This document shows positions 33,180 through 44,900 of a stretch of DNA of 64,000 bases, in pieces. Below the pieces are notes generated by a model. The model worked only from the letters and a program-made list of their open reading frames with translations, was not told where the DNA came from and did no database searches. Every line of letters begins with the position of its first letter. The first letter of the stretch is position 1. A program made the position numbers and the translations under genes. Source of the DNA: Apostichopus japonicus (taxonomy: Eukaryota; Echinodermata; Holothuroidea; Aspidochirotida; Stichopodidae); the NCBI RefSeq assembly GCF_037975245.1, contig NC_092579.1, positions 15,696,178-15,760,177 of the forward strand, given 5' to 3'.

Positions 33180-36100
33180 GCATCCTGATGCAACTGATTT
33201 AGTACTAAATTACACCTTAACATGGAGAGGATCTGTTTCTAATATTACTATATTACTAATATACTCAGGTTAGTTAAAATATGCAGCTTAAGGAATGTAT
33301 TAAAAATAGCATAGGGCACCATTTTATGTTGTTTATGATAAATTACATTGGCTCAAATGCTTTATTTTTACATTGGAAAATGGAAAAGCTGTCCCTATTT
33401 GCAACGGTCTTCCTTTAAAGTTCACTGGATATTATTATTAACTGCAGAAAAGGGTGGGAGGCTTGGGGAGAGGGGGTGGGAGGAGCCTTTGTATCTACAG
33501 GGGGGGGTTGTCTTGTTTTAACAATTCTTATGTATGCGAGTCAAAATCTTGCAAATTGGTGATCAGAAGGCTACTTGAGGAATAACATAACAATTTTCCA
33601 GCTCGTTGAAATGCAAGCAAAATTACAGTTCGATGGTTTTCACTGTGATTGCAATTTTAACAATTCAAATGTAAATCATTGTATGTGTGTCATGCCATGG
33701 CATTTGATTAGGAATCGCTGACAAAAAATATATCTTTTCGTGCCAAAAGAGGATGGTTTCCAGTTTATGACATCAGGAGATATAATTCTCCTTTATACTT
33801 GATCGGGTATCACATATGGTAAATAAGTCTTGATCTCATGATCACTCCAAACAGTTGTTTTATTAATTAGTCCGATAAGAACAGATGTCGTTTGTCGATG
33901 TACAAGAGGAGCACTATTTTATGGTGATGAATAACTAAGCTCTTGTACATGTTACCAAAAGAAAAAAAGAAGGGGTATCAGCTCTTTAGGAACAAAATCG
34001 GTTCATTTTGTAACAGTTAGGATAATGTCTGCTACAGGAGTATTACGTCACTATGTGAAATACTGTTTATGAAACGTAATAAATTGTTCCTTGAAAAACT
34101 AACAAAAGTGATGAATTAATTTGAAAAATAACGTGATGCTGAATCTGTGGAATGAGACCATTCATGTTACCGTAGGACAAGTGCTTGTAATTTTTCTGCT
34201 AAGTGCTTCTGAAATATTTACCTAATTACATCCCAATGAAGTTATCCATCTCCCTTCTTTTAGATGTTAATTGTTTTGATAGTGTGTACAACGAGAGATG
34301 GGTTGTCATGCATTCTCAAGCAAGTGGTTGATAAATATGTATGGCATGTGGTTCAGCTACGTGGAACAAAATGTTAACATTATTGTTTGTTTTTCATGTA
34401 CTTCAGCCAGGGTTGTTTCTAGCCAGTGGTGACCAGGGGCTCAACCACCATATTTGTGTGTGGGTGTGGGGGGGGGAGGGAGGGGTATCTAAAATGTTAT
34501 GTCATCTTGGAGATGAGGGGGTTGGTCTAAGGGACTTCCCCCCTCTGAAATATTTGGTAGTTGGAGAGTGCTTAGATGCAAAATGGTGCTCTATTTTACA
34601 ACAATGTTGAATGGGTAGGTTGTACAGTACATACATGTTTTATTGTGATGTACTGTGCATTTGCTAAGCCACCCCACCTCCACCCCCAGAAATATACCTG
34701 GTTTGACCCCTGCTAGTGGCCACATAAAAAACGCTGTGGTAAATGATTGCCTAAGCATGCATGACAACCATCCCTCCATATCTATTTACTCATTGTTATT
34801 ATTGTTATTGTAATGAAGATTAAAACAATGCTTATCAAGTGTTTTAGACAAAGCATGCTGGTTGTATTGAGTTACTCCAATATCTTAACATTAGAGTCAT
34901 CAAATATTTTCCTGAATCAAGTCAAGGGATTGTATTGTTCCGAGTAGGGAAACTGCAAAGCCATAAAGAATTAATCCATTTTGGACAATAGGAAAGAGTT
35001 GACTTCAGTCGAGCCATGTTACAACACTGGTCTTTACAACATACCCTTCTCCTGCCGAACCTTACTGTAAAATATGATAACATCTGTTACATTAATGTCA
35101 CCACAGTTGAGTTTAAGGCCTCAAGATATTCAATTGCTCTTAAAAATGATTTCAAAGTAAAATCAAACAGAAAAGTGATTGGGAAATTAGAAACAATATG
35201 AAACAAGGATGAAGTTTTTGAGTAGAATGGGATATGTACCAGTTTAACAAGTCCTGTGCTCTTCCGAGTGAGCAGTTGAGACCTTAGTCAGTAGTGATCC
35301 CTATCTCACCAATTATTTGTTCTGAACAAATTGCTTTTAATAGTAAATTGTACCAACCCTTGGGTCTAGGTCTACAATCTTCTGAAAGCAGATTATTATT
35401 TTCTTCTTGTTTTTTTTAAGAACAAAAGAAATTCTTCCGAGCATGTGTATGGTACATTGCATATTTAGCCAGGTAAATGAACCTGGTGATTCGGGTGGAA
35501 AGTATAAAAGGCTTGTATTGTTACAATCGTGTAATGCATCCAGCTGCTTTTAGTTTGCTTTGCGATATTTCCTTTATTAGCTTCTTTTTTGGGGGGGTAG
35601 AGTTTAGAACTCCAATTAAGGTTTAGAAAACTAAATTAATGTTTCAATAGAAATACATGTCGTTTGCTTTTATCCCCTCTGGGCATCTGTGAATGATATG
35701 TTACTTTAAAAAGAGGTCCCATCAGGAACATGTAAGTAACGTTCGTAATATATTTCACGCTAATGCCACAAAGGAGTTTTGTTCTGTGTTACCAGCTTAA
35801 ACTTGTTTATCGGTTTTGTTGACTAAACTATTGGGGTCATATGTGTGCTGCTTAATATAATCATTTAATATGCAATTGGAAAAACAAATAAAATAAAGAA
35901 CATAGGCTGTCTGTTAGGATTATTTACTAGTGATTAAGTCAAAAACTATTTTAAAGTCTCTGAAACGTTTTGTGAAATGAATATGGGTCCCTCTTTCTCT
36001 GGGTGCACTACTATCAGTTCTTGGATTGTTATTAATCTGGTAGCTATGACGAAGAAGTTGAATATGTACAGAGTAGGTATTTTTATTATTATTATTATTA

Positions 36101-36476
36101 TTGGTAATTAGGTCTCTACGTACCCTGTACAGATCCTAGAATTTTTATGATAGTATTTATTGTACATGAGAGTTTTTCAATTTCGAAAGAAAGTTTTTTG
36201 TATTATTTGTACAAAATGTAAATTTTGATGAGAATTATGAGCTACTAATACAGCCATTAGTGAAGAAAAGGAAATATTTTGTGTAACTCTTTTCCTTTCT
36301 CTCTCATGGTTTGAATGGCATTCATAACCTTTGAGATATAGGACATCGATGACTTCAAGATATGAATGAAGAAGTAAGGGAAATTCATAACATTTTAATA
36401 CCAATTCATAAGTTCATATTGATTCCTGTACCATTGTGACGTTTTGACATTTTTAGTAAAACAAGAACTTTCATCG
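33180..36476. other. Intergenic DNA; possible old repeat at 34400-34727
   Basis: AT-rich, with G-rich patches at 33450-33510 and 34465-34485 and a TTA microsatellite at 36079-36102. The segment ccaggggctcaa (34433) and, in the opposite orientation, tttgacccctgctag (34700) may be worn ends of a 300-bp element. No gene is recognised. Confidence 0.45.
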
Positions 36477-36604
36477 TACACACTATACATGTAGGTATAC
36501 AATTGAACATACACACTATACATGTAGGGATCATACATTGAACATATACACTATACATATAGGGATACATTGTACTTATACACTATACACATTGCTATAC
36601 ATTT
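36477..36604. repeat. Tandem repeat, about 33-bp unit, 3.5 copies
   Basis: The motif tacactatacat(g/a)tagg recurs at about 36481, 36514, 36549 and 36581, with atacaattgaa or atacattgaa between copies. Spacing varies from 32 to 35 bases. Confidence 0.8.
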
Positions 36605-37440
36605 GATAACAAAGTGACATGTATGCAAAATATATGCTTATTCAACTTATAAACAGTTTATGAAAGATAAAATGTGAAAATATAACATCTATGCCCTATT
36701 TTATTCCAATGAGAGCAATTAAACACTCACAAGACTTTAGCAATCCCAATGTTTTCAGTTGTTAGACTAAAGTGAACCATATTATAACAACTTTACATGC
36801 AATACATGTTTATGTGAAACTAAATCAACTAGAACTAGATCAACATTGTTCCATGTAGGTGGATACCCCTCCTGTCTTTTTGCTAGTACCTATCCACCTC
36901 CAAAGCGTCCTCCCCATAATCACCACCCCTCCCCCTAAAAGGATGACTTGAGACAAAATTTTGGTCTAGAGTTGTCATTGTCCGATGAAAGAGAGCTCAA
37001 ACAAAGAAAGCTATCAATGTTTCTACTTCTTTTCCTGTGTTCAGGAGTAATCAACTTATTGAAGTGTGCTGAAACTCTGGAATGAGTTGTTGGTGACAAT
37101 GTCAGCACCACATCAGTGCAAATGAATGATAATTTCCAATATTTTATCAATTTTGTTAACACACCTAACTCGTATCCTTTTAACTTCACATAAACAACAA
37201 GCCCAACCTTGTTTGATAATTAACACCCTTTTTAACGAACTACAAACACATCAAATGAAATTTGTACCTTAAAACTGAAGGCAATTTTCATTTACGTCAC
37301 CTACATAATAGATGCAAACTTAACTCTATCTACGGCTCTGGATATGAAAGTAATATAGCGCCACCAGATCCCTGCCCAACAACGATTCGCTTGATTTATG
37401 CATATATCACAGCCATAGAAAGAGATGCCACAAGGACGCC
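36605..37440. other. Intergenic DNA; nothing recognised
   Basis: AT-rich non-coding sequence with a C-rich patch around 36860-36940. No coding segment, RNA or repeat structure stood out. Confidence 0.55.
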
Positions 37441-37445
37441 GGTGC

Positions 37446-37703
37446 GCGTATTTTTTTTCCCAGGACGAACGTGGGTTTCAGGTTTTTCAGGAATTTAAAA
37501 ATTCCTTTGAAATCAGAATTAGGGTTTAGAAAGTGGGTTAGGAATCATCTCGCTACGAATATGAAGGATTGTCGTTCATAATCTGGGGTCAAAACTAGGA
37601 AAAAAGATTCAGAACATGTTTTTTGAAAAAGCGTCACATGTTTGGAATCCAGGGAATTGATTGGCCGATGCCCACGTTCGTCCTGGGAAAAAAAAAAATA
37701 CGC
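37446..37703. repeat. Inverted repeat with 30-33 bp arms around about 195 bp
   Basis: The left arm (37446-37475) reads GCGTA, eight T, then CCCAGGACGAACGTGGG. The right arm (37671-37703) is its reverse complement with eleven A in place of eight. Outside the A/T run the arms are identical. This may be a small foldback transposon or two opposite insertions of one short repeat. No target duplication was found. Confidence 0.85.
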
Positions 37704-37977
37704 GGACGGGGCCAAGGTTTTGAAAAAGATGGGGGCGTGACAGGCTAGTAAACAATTTGGGGAGTGTGTACACCCCCTGGCATCCCCTCCTGTAATACAT
37801 AGTGGTTTATAGTTAATAAAACGTCTGATTGCACTGATTAATTAAAAAAAAAATTAAACGAAAGGACGGAATCAGTAAAGCGAAATAACACATATCAAAC
37901 GGTCACTCCATTAAAGATAAAACGATCATGTATCTTTATATTAAAGAAAAAATACTTATCCATTAAAGAGCAATTTA
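37704..37977. other. Intergenic DNA between two repeats; nothing recognised
   Basis: Short G-rich and A-rich patches only. It may belong to the element that carries the hammerhead-like motif just downstream. Confidence 0.4.
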
Positions 37978-38016
37978 GCCTCTGAAGAAGATCCTGCTAG
38001 AATCGAAACGTCACCC
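37978..38016 (+). ncRNA. Hammerhead-ribozyme-like motif, worn copy
   Basis: The core reads CTGAAGAA (37982-37989), a stem GATCC with loop TGCTA and partner GAATC (one mismatch), then GAAACGTC (38005-38012). Stem I, GCCT against ACCC, is only partly paired. It shares about 60 bases with 55757-55815, including the downstream acttacttttacacat. Such motifs with minimal stem III are known from Penelope-like retroelements and retrozymes. Compared with the textbook core CUGANGA there is one extra A before stem II. It is probably inactive. Confidence 0.4.
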
Positions 38017-38944
38017 TAACTTACTTTTACACATAAATTTATGTAAAACATTTTTGAGTAAGAATTACTACAACTTTCTTGATTGCGACGTGTTCGTCTA
38101 TCACTTCTCAGAGCAATAAGACAATCGCCAATTGTATGAGGAAAGACAGCTTTGTTATGTTGCTGTTTTAGAGCATACTGTGTATCGAAATTGAGCACCA
38201 CGCCCCTTTCTGTTTGGCCGTGGGCTGCCATGCTTATCAAGTTGACCGCATATTTGCAGCCCGGAAGTTGTACAGGAACCCACTCCTTGAAAGATCCACA
38301 CGGTTTCCTACCCCCTGCCTTTTGTTATGCACTATGAAACTGTTAATTTGCAAACGATAACGATATTTTACATTTACATGCCATTTGAGTGATTAAAGTT
38401 TCTTTTAACTTTCGTGGCGTTACGGTTCACGATTACCCATTTCAAAGGAAACCCCTGCGGTTTACATTCTCTGACTGTTAATTACCGTTTCTTTTGCGGT
38501 CACGTGACTAATATAGCACTAATACTAGTAGTACAGCGGGCGTAGTCCATCAGTTCCGCATGTGTCATTGTTATACTAGACTCCGCAAACTTCATTATGT
38601 AGTAATGTGTGCGAGCGCTGTGAATGAATTCTGCACGCCGGAGTCCTCTCAAGATCTCTGTCACTGTACTTCTTCCGCAGACAAACGTACTGCCGGACTT
38701 CATAGCGAGTAACATTTTATTCAAAAAGAGAAAGAAGAAGACAATTGGTTAAGTGCATGAAGTCCACAGTAGGATCGGAAGAAACAGTTGTCACTTTCAT
38801 TTAATGAAAAGTTATTAAAATATATCTGGGTGGATGCCGTGGAATTATAATTTACAGATTATCGATAAGTTAGGCTGCTTTTACTTAGGCTGCAGATATA
38901 TAAGTGTTGTGAGCGTAAGCTTAGGCTAATTGCCTGTTTGTTAG
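38017..38944 (+). promoter_or_regulatory. 5' region of the myosin heavy chain gene
   Basis: This interval precedes the first coding exon. It holds a TCACGTGA E-box-like site (38500-38507), several CpGs between 38560 and 38720, and a pyrimidine tract with acceptor ttgcctgtttgttag (38930-38944). Vertebrate non-muscle myosin genes start with a non-coding exon and an intron before the ATG exon, and this layout fits. The non-coding exon itself, perhaps around 38600-38750, could not be fixed. Confidence 0.35.
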
Positions 38945-38996
38945 GCAAGGAATATATTTTTTGAGTGGCTCTGTTGAGGATCATCGTGAAATAATC

Positions 38997-41900
38997 ATGT
39001 CAATCATGGATCCAGATTCGATGCAGTATCTTACTGTGGACAAGAATCGAATGAATGATGCATCTGCACAAGCTGAGTGGACCTCCAAAAAGTTGGTGTG
39101 GGTTCCTGATGAAAAGGAGGGCTTTGTTGCTGGGAGCATCAAATCAGAGAAAGGGGATGAAGTTAATGTTGAATTGGCAGATACCAATAAGAAGAGAGTT
39201 GTCAGTAAAGATGACATCCAAAAGATGAACCCGCCAAAATTTACCAAAGTAGAAGATATGGCAGATCTAACCTATCTTAATGAGGCATCTGTGCTTTTCA
39301 ACCTTAAAGACAGATATTTTTCAAGTCTCATATATGTAAGTATATAGGATGTGGTAATGATTACAAAATGTGATTGATAAGGTACAAAGTTAAAGAAAGA
39401 AAATGTCAAATGATGCATTGGGTGAAGGGATAAGTCCCCAAACCGTGTAGGCCTATGCCTTAAGTTACATCCTTCCAAACATAGAGGACAGTGCCGTACA
39501 GACACTTAAATCGACATTAGGATTCACTTCTAGGCGTTTTGAAAGTATGGAGGGTGAAACATGATGTGACAATCCTAAGGTTATATGGCAAAATAGTTAA
39601 ACTAACTTTGTTAACCATCTGTACGTTGTGGAGGCTGGAGTCAAGACTTGCTGTTCTTTTTTATGGTAGTGCGGAATACAATACCTTTGCACATTGTGTT
39701 TGCTACTTGTACTCAAATAAATACTGTACTTTCTGTGCTTGAAAGTCAATTTTTAACTTTGTCTCTGGACTGTAAGCTTCAATGCAGTGGTAACATTAAT
39801 TTGAGCATTCAGAAGCAACTTTAATTAAATTTACCAGAAATAAACAGTAAAGTTTAAGGCCTGTAGGTTTTAAGTTAGACAAATAAATATGTTATTGCTT
39901 GAAGCAGTTGAACTTGAGAGTTTGACTCATTCTAGTTTTTAGCTGATCAAACCCTCAATAAAATCACAAAGTTGGCGGATAGATCTAAACCACTGAGTAA
40001 CATGTGAGAGATGTGTCATCAATGTCGTCTTCTCAAAGAACATTTGGGCTCCTAGCATTGCAGAGTTACAATATCCATCCTAAGGAGGTTAACATGTATG
40101 TATGTACATTTAGTGATCACTTACAGGCAAATACTGTTTAATAATGCAATCAACTGTTAAGGAATTATTATAGGGCTAATCCAACTTTTGGGCAAGTAGA
40201 AAAAGAACTTGAAGCATTTATACGTAACAGTGCACTTTTAGTAGACCTATGCACGTTCCTAGCTGCACAGAAGACCCACCCATTTTCAATTTAAGTTTAG
40301 CGATTGAAAATAACCTTGCCAAGTTCAGACTCCTATTCCAGTTCAATTGGTCCTACTTTTACATCCATCGATCAGTAGTGTTATTTAGTTTCAATGTGGT
40401 ATGTGGGTGTATAGAACTTTGCAAACAGGAAGTCAATCACTATCATTTCACAGGAATCCGGAAGGCCTTCTCAAGGTATGCTTTTGTTGTTTGGTGTTAG
40501 GTCATGCAGACAAAATGAAAATTGTTAGTTTGCCAGTAGTAGCTTGATTGACAGTTTACAGAAAGGTGTAGCACTGTATATAAATCACGTAGGACAGTGT
40601 GGGTGGTTAGGAATTAGTTTTGTTTTTTGTTTTTTAAGCATAATTATGGTTTTAATTTTTGTCAAATTTTGTCTAATTTTCCTCAATGTATAGCATTTAC
40701 TGCCTAAATTTGTTCATTATTAAATTAAACACAATGAATGCCATTTTCAATGTGAATTTATGTGTGACATATAGTCATGGATTCACATATTGTAAGGGTT
40801 GATTCTTGTTATGACGTGATGAAGTCCTAAAATTTGATATTAGTTGTGAAGCACTTGCAAACTCAGTGTCATTTTCTCACTTTGCAAAGTATATATTCTG
40901 TGTACTGTAGTTCTCCCAAATTTGTTGCCGACTACGTATGTACTGTATATACATATAGTACGATAAAATAAAGCTCTGAACTTTGCAACAACCAGGAAGT
41001 TCAATCTAAAAGAGCTACAGTTTGTCTAGGACAGACTAAACTTCATGCATACAAGCTAAACCAAGGATTATTAACAGCTCTTCAAATAATAGTAAAATTA
41101 TCCCAAGGCCAGCCATAGTTGTAGGTGTTGGTTTACATAGGAACCTATCAAGATATTATCATTCTTGTCCTGGCTCTTAATTGTTCTATAATGGCTTTAA
41201 AACTAAAAGACCAGCATATCATTCTTAAGTAACTTTCCAAATACATATCGATTACATCTCCCAGGCTAGTGTATCAATATCAACTGACTAAACAGATCTG
41301 GGCTTAGATTCACAAGGATCTTCAAACTGTTAATAGTTTCAGGAAATGGAAACCACAGAGTACTCTCAATTAATAAGTCTCTGGGCTATACATTATGTGT
41401 TAATCTATGATGGTTTAACAACAGACAAGTTAAGCATTGATAGCCTATATATATATAGCATAATAGTACAGTAGCTGGGCAAGAATCTACGCTGACATAT
41501 TTAGTGCAGTATATTGACTGTGCTGTAGGCGGGCTTGGTTTGTTCAGTACAGTACAGAAGGCATAGTACTGTAATATCATACAATTATACTTCATTCAGC
41601 TAACATCACCCATCTACTTCATACATCCACTTATATACATTGTTAAAGTAACTTAAAGTGACAGTGTGCTGATAGGCTAGTTTATCTGCTGAATTTTGAA
41701 GGTTTTCAGTCTTGCCAGAAATGTTAGAAAGCCAGTAGGTACTGGTCATTGTTCAAGTACTGGTCATCATTCAAGTACTGGTCATTCAAAGAAGTATCAA
41801 GCCTTTTTACAGCCACCCTTCGAGAGATCTCTAGAGAGAGAGAGAGGAGATGTGGAGGGGTTGTTGATTACTTTTAATAAGGAGACTGAGCGATCCCTAA

Positions 41901-44900
41901 ATTGGATGCAGAAATCTAGGTTCACCATTCAATCTTTTGTGTTCTTTGTGTCGTTATCTTTGCTTCCCTGTACAATGCAAAGAGTCTTCCATGTTTGCTG
42001 TCAGTCTGTTGGGATTAAAGTGCAGTACTGCTCTGCAAATTCCAGCTGGGACTTAATTGGCTGTGAAAGGAACCATTGATGTTTGCACGTATAGTATTCT
42101 ATTCAATGAACCAGTTTACAGGAGCCATTTTCAGGATGTTCATTCACTGTTTATGGTCAGTACTTAGCTGTTCATCCATAGGACATTCACACGACAGTTA
42201 CAAACTATGGCAGCCAATATCAGATAAAATTCTGCCCAACCTTCATTTGATCCCTCACTTACATGATGTAACTTGTCACCTTGGACATCCATAGGACATT
42301 CACACACCAGTTTCAAACTATGGCAGCCAATATCAGATAAAACTCTGCCCTACCATCACTTACATGATGTAACTTGTCACCTTGTTTAGTTCTCGTTGTG
42401 TCATGGGTCCCTAACCCTATTTTGCAACTCACACACACATCCTTGATCAACCTTGGTATGTTGTAGATTCCCTTCCTACTCTCAATCTTAAACCCCTGCC
42501 CACCCCCCTCCTCCTCTCCACATCTCTCGAAACATACACCTACTGAGAAAGAATACAGTACTGTAACATACATGTACAGTATACAGCAGTACTACAGTTG
42601 AACAATATCATGAATGGAATTCCCCCACTTACCAAATATACCGGCCCTTTCATGCTGTAGGTTATATTTAATCACCTTTCTAACTATAAGTCAATGTAGT
42701 CAATTATTCTCAATTAAAGTTATTTTCTTGTGATAGCTTGTTGAGAACCAGCTTGTCTAGAATGGGCAGAGTTCTCACCATCGAGAACATGACGCGCCAT
42801 TGGTCAGTCATGGTAGAAAAAAAATGTACTGTAATGTAAACTGAGAGTGCAATGGCTGTGAGAAGACAGGTAAGCTAATTCACTCATCATGTAAAATGAG
42901 GCAAGTTTTCAAGCACTAAAAAGTTATGCTGTTAGACAATGGACTGTGACATTGTTAGACAACCAATAATAAAAAATATATAGATTGTCCTGAATGAAAA
43001 CAAATACTGTATAATGAATATATAGCTATATATACATAGTTCTGTGAGTCAAGTCTGAAACATACACTTATTCATCAAGCATTTAAATTAAAGGAAATGG
43101 GCAGATTATGTACTTATGACTCAAATAAATTGGCCACAATCAGTAAGTAAATTTAGTATTCCTCAGAGACTTGGACAAAATTAATGGAAAGGTTACAGTG
43201 TAGTACTTTACAAGGAAAATTAATATTGTACCACTAATGCTCTGCAAAATAATCACACTGCTATACAAGTTCAAAGATGCATTATTGCGGTCTTGATAAT
43301 CTTAGAAATTTGCTTTGTATGTACCCCTTAAATTTTGTCCATTCACTATGTTTGTCCATATATACTCACATTTTCACTGCCATAAAATCATCAAAAAGTT
43401 TTCTTATACAGTATCTTTTGCAGCAAAACATGCTCTCTGGATGTCGGTACTAAGAAGTGAAAACTGTAGTGTTTTACCAATTGCTTTTAAATTTTATGGA
43501 CCTTCAACAGATCGCAATTTTACTCAGATTTTCAATCAAAAACTTCGAAAGAGCGCAATCTTGACTGCTTTGGAATATTTGTAATAGCAGTGGTTCAGAT
43601 AATTGTGACATTTGCAACTTGCAGTTTTGTTTTAAACCATCCAATGTGTTATTACTGTACCGTAGATCTGTATGAGTAGTACCATAAATAGACTACAGTT
43701 ATATGTTACCATGACGGAAATGTAAGCAGACATCATGGAATGTTAAGCATAGTGGTATGAGTCATTGAGTAAGCTTTAGGAAGAACCCTGTTAACTGATC
43801 TGTTCTATAGTATAACCTTTATCCCATTTTCATAATGAAAGAGAATTGAATTAGGAAAAGACTTATAATGAGTTTATAAGGGCATCTCAAAGGTTAGAGT
43901 ATTGTTGATGTTATCTTGCACACCCTACTGTTGCTAAGGAGATACCACCATGAGTCCCAGAGTGTATGTACAGTAGGTATGTACAGCAGTACCATGTCTC
44001 CATCAGAATGTATCTTTCCATGGTGAACCTTAAATTTCTTTTCACATCAAAATATGTAACTTGGTGGTTGTGAACAAGCATGGTGTTTTGGAAATGTTTA
44101 TCCTTCCATATGGCACAAGAAGTATACATGTATGCATTTAGGACCTTAATGTGTTCCTATTTTTGGTCTACATGTACATTATAAACTGTGGAATACTTGT
44201 CACATTTGGTATAAGTTAATTTGAAGCGATGCCAATACAGTTAATGCAAGTTTGCTGTTAGTTTCTGGCATATTACAAGTCTGATGAAAAGGAATGGTCT
44301 TTATCTTCACTTCCCAGGTCAGGGGAACTTTAATAGCATATTAGTTACTTTTGCTAACTTCACATTCATTGGTCCCCACCCCCTTCCCCAACCCCCGAAA
44401 ATGTCTGTGTGCCCTGTGTAGGACCGATCGGAAAGACTGGGATGGGTGGATCCATTTCCTTGCAAACGTTCTTTTGAAGAACTTAACAGCAAAACCTTAA
44501 AGCTTTGACAAATTTTCAGAAATGTAATTAAGTTTACAACTGCTTTTTATCATGATGTTGGGTCCATTCTGCTTTGTCAATTTACTTGACCCCTTCGGAA
44601 TTGATTTATACTGTCCACTGCCAGCCATAAACAGGAGAGAAGGTCCAAAGTCCTATGTGGTTTTTACTATTGTTATATCAGACATTTTATAGTATCAATC
44701 TGCCCACCAGTTTCTGACACTTCTAAAGATATTTGGTATGTACAGCTGTAAACTTCTTTAAAGGGGTATAAACTTCTTTTTCCTGACCTTAAAGACCACT
44801 CAATAAAACCCTTTAGACACATGACAGGTAATAAAAGTAAAGTTTACGGAAACTTTACGATGTAAAGAAAGAAATATTCATTGAGCATACAGTAGGTTCA

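Noticed and set aside
34398-34727. Possible DNA transposon with worn ends
   Set aside because: End similarity is limited to about ten bases and no target duplication was found, so it is only mentioned as a possibility.
38961-38996. Longer N-terminus of the myosin frame before the ATG
   Set aside because: The frame is open but begins with TTG, and myosin II N-termini start near the MSIMDPDS position; 38997 is the first ATG.
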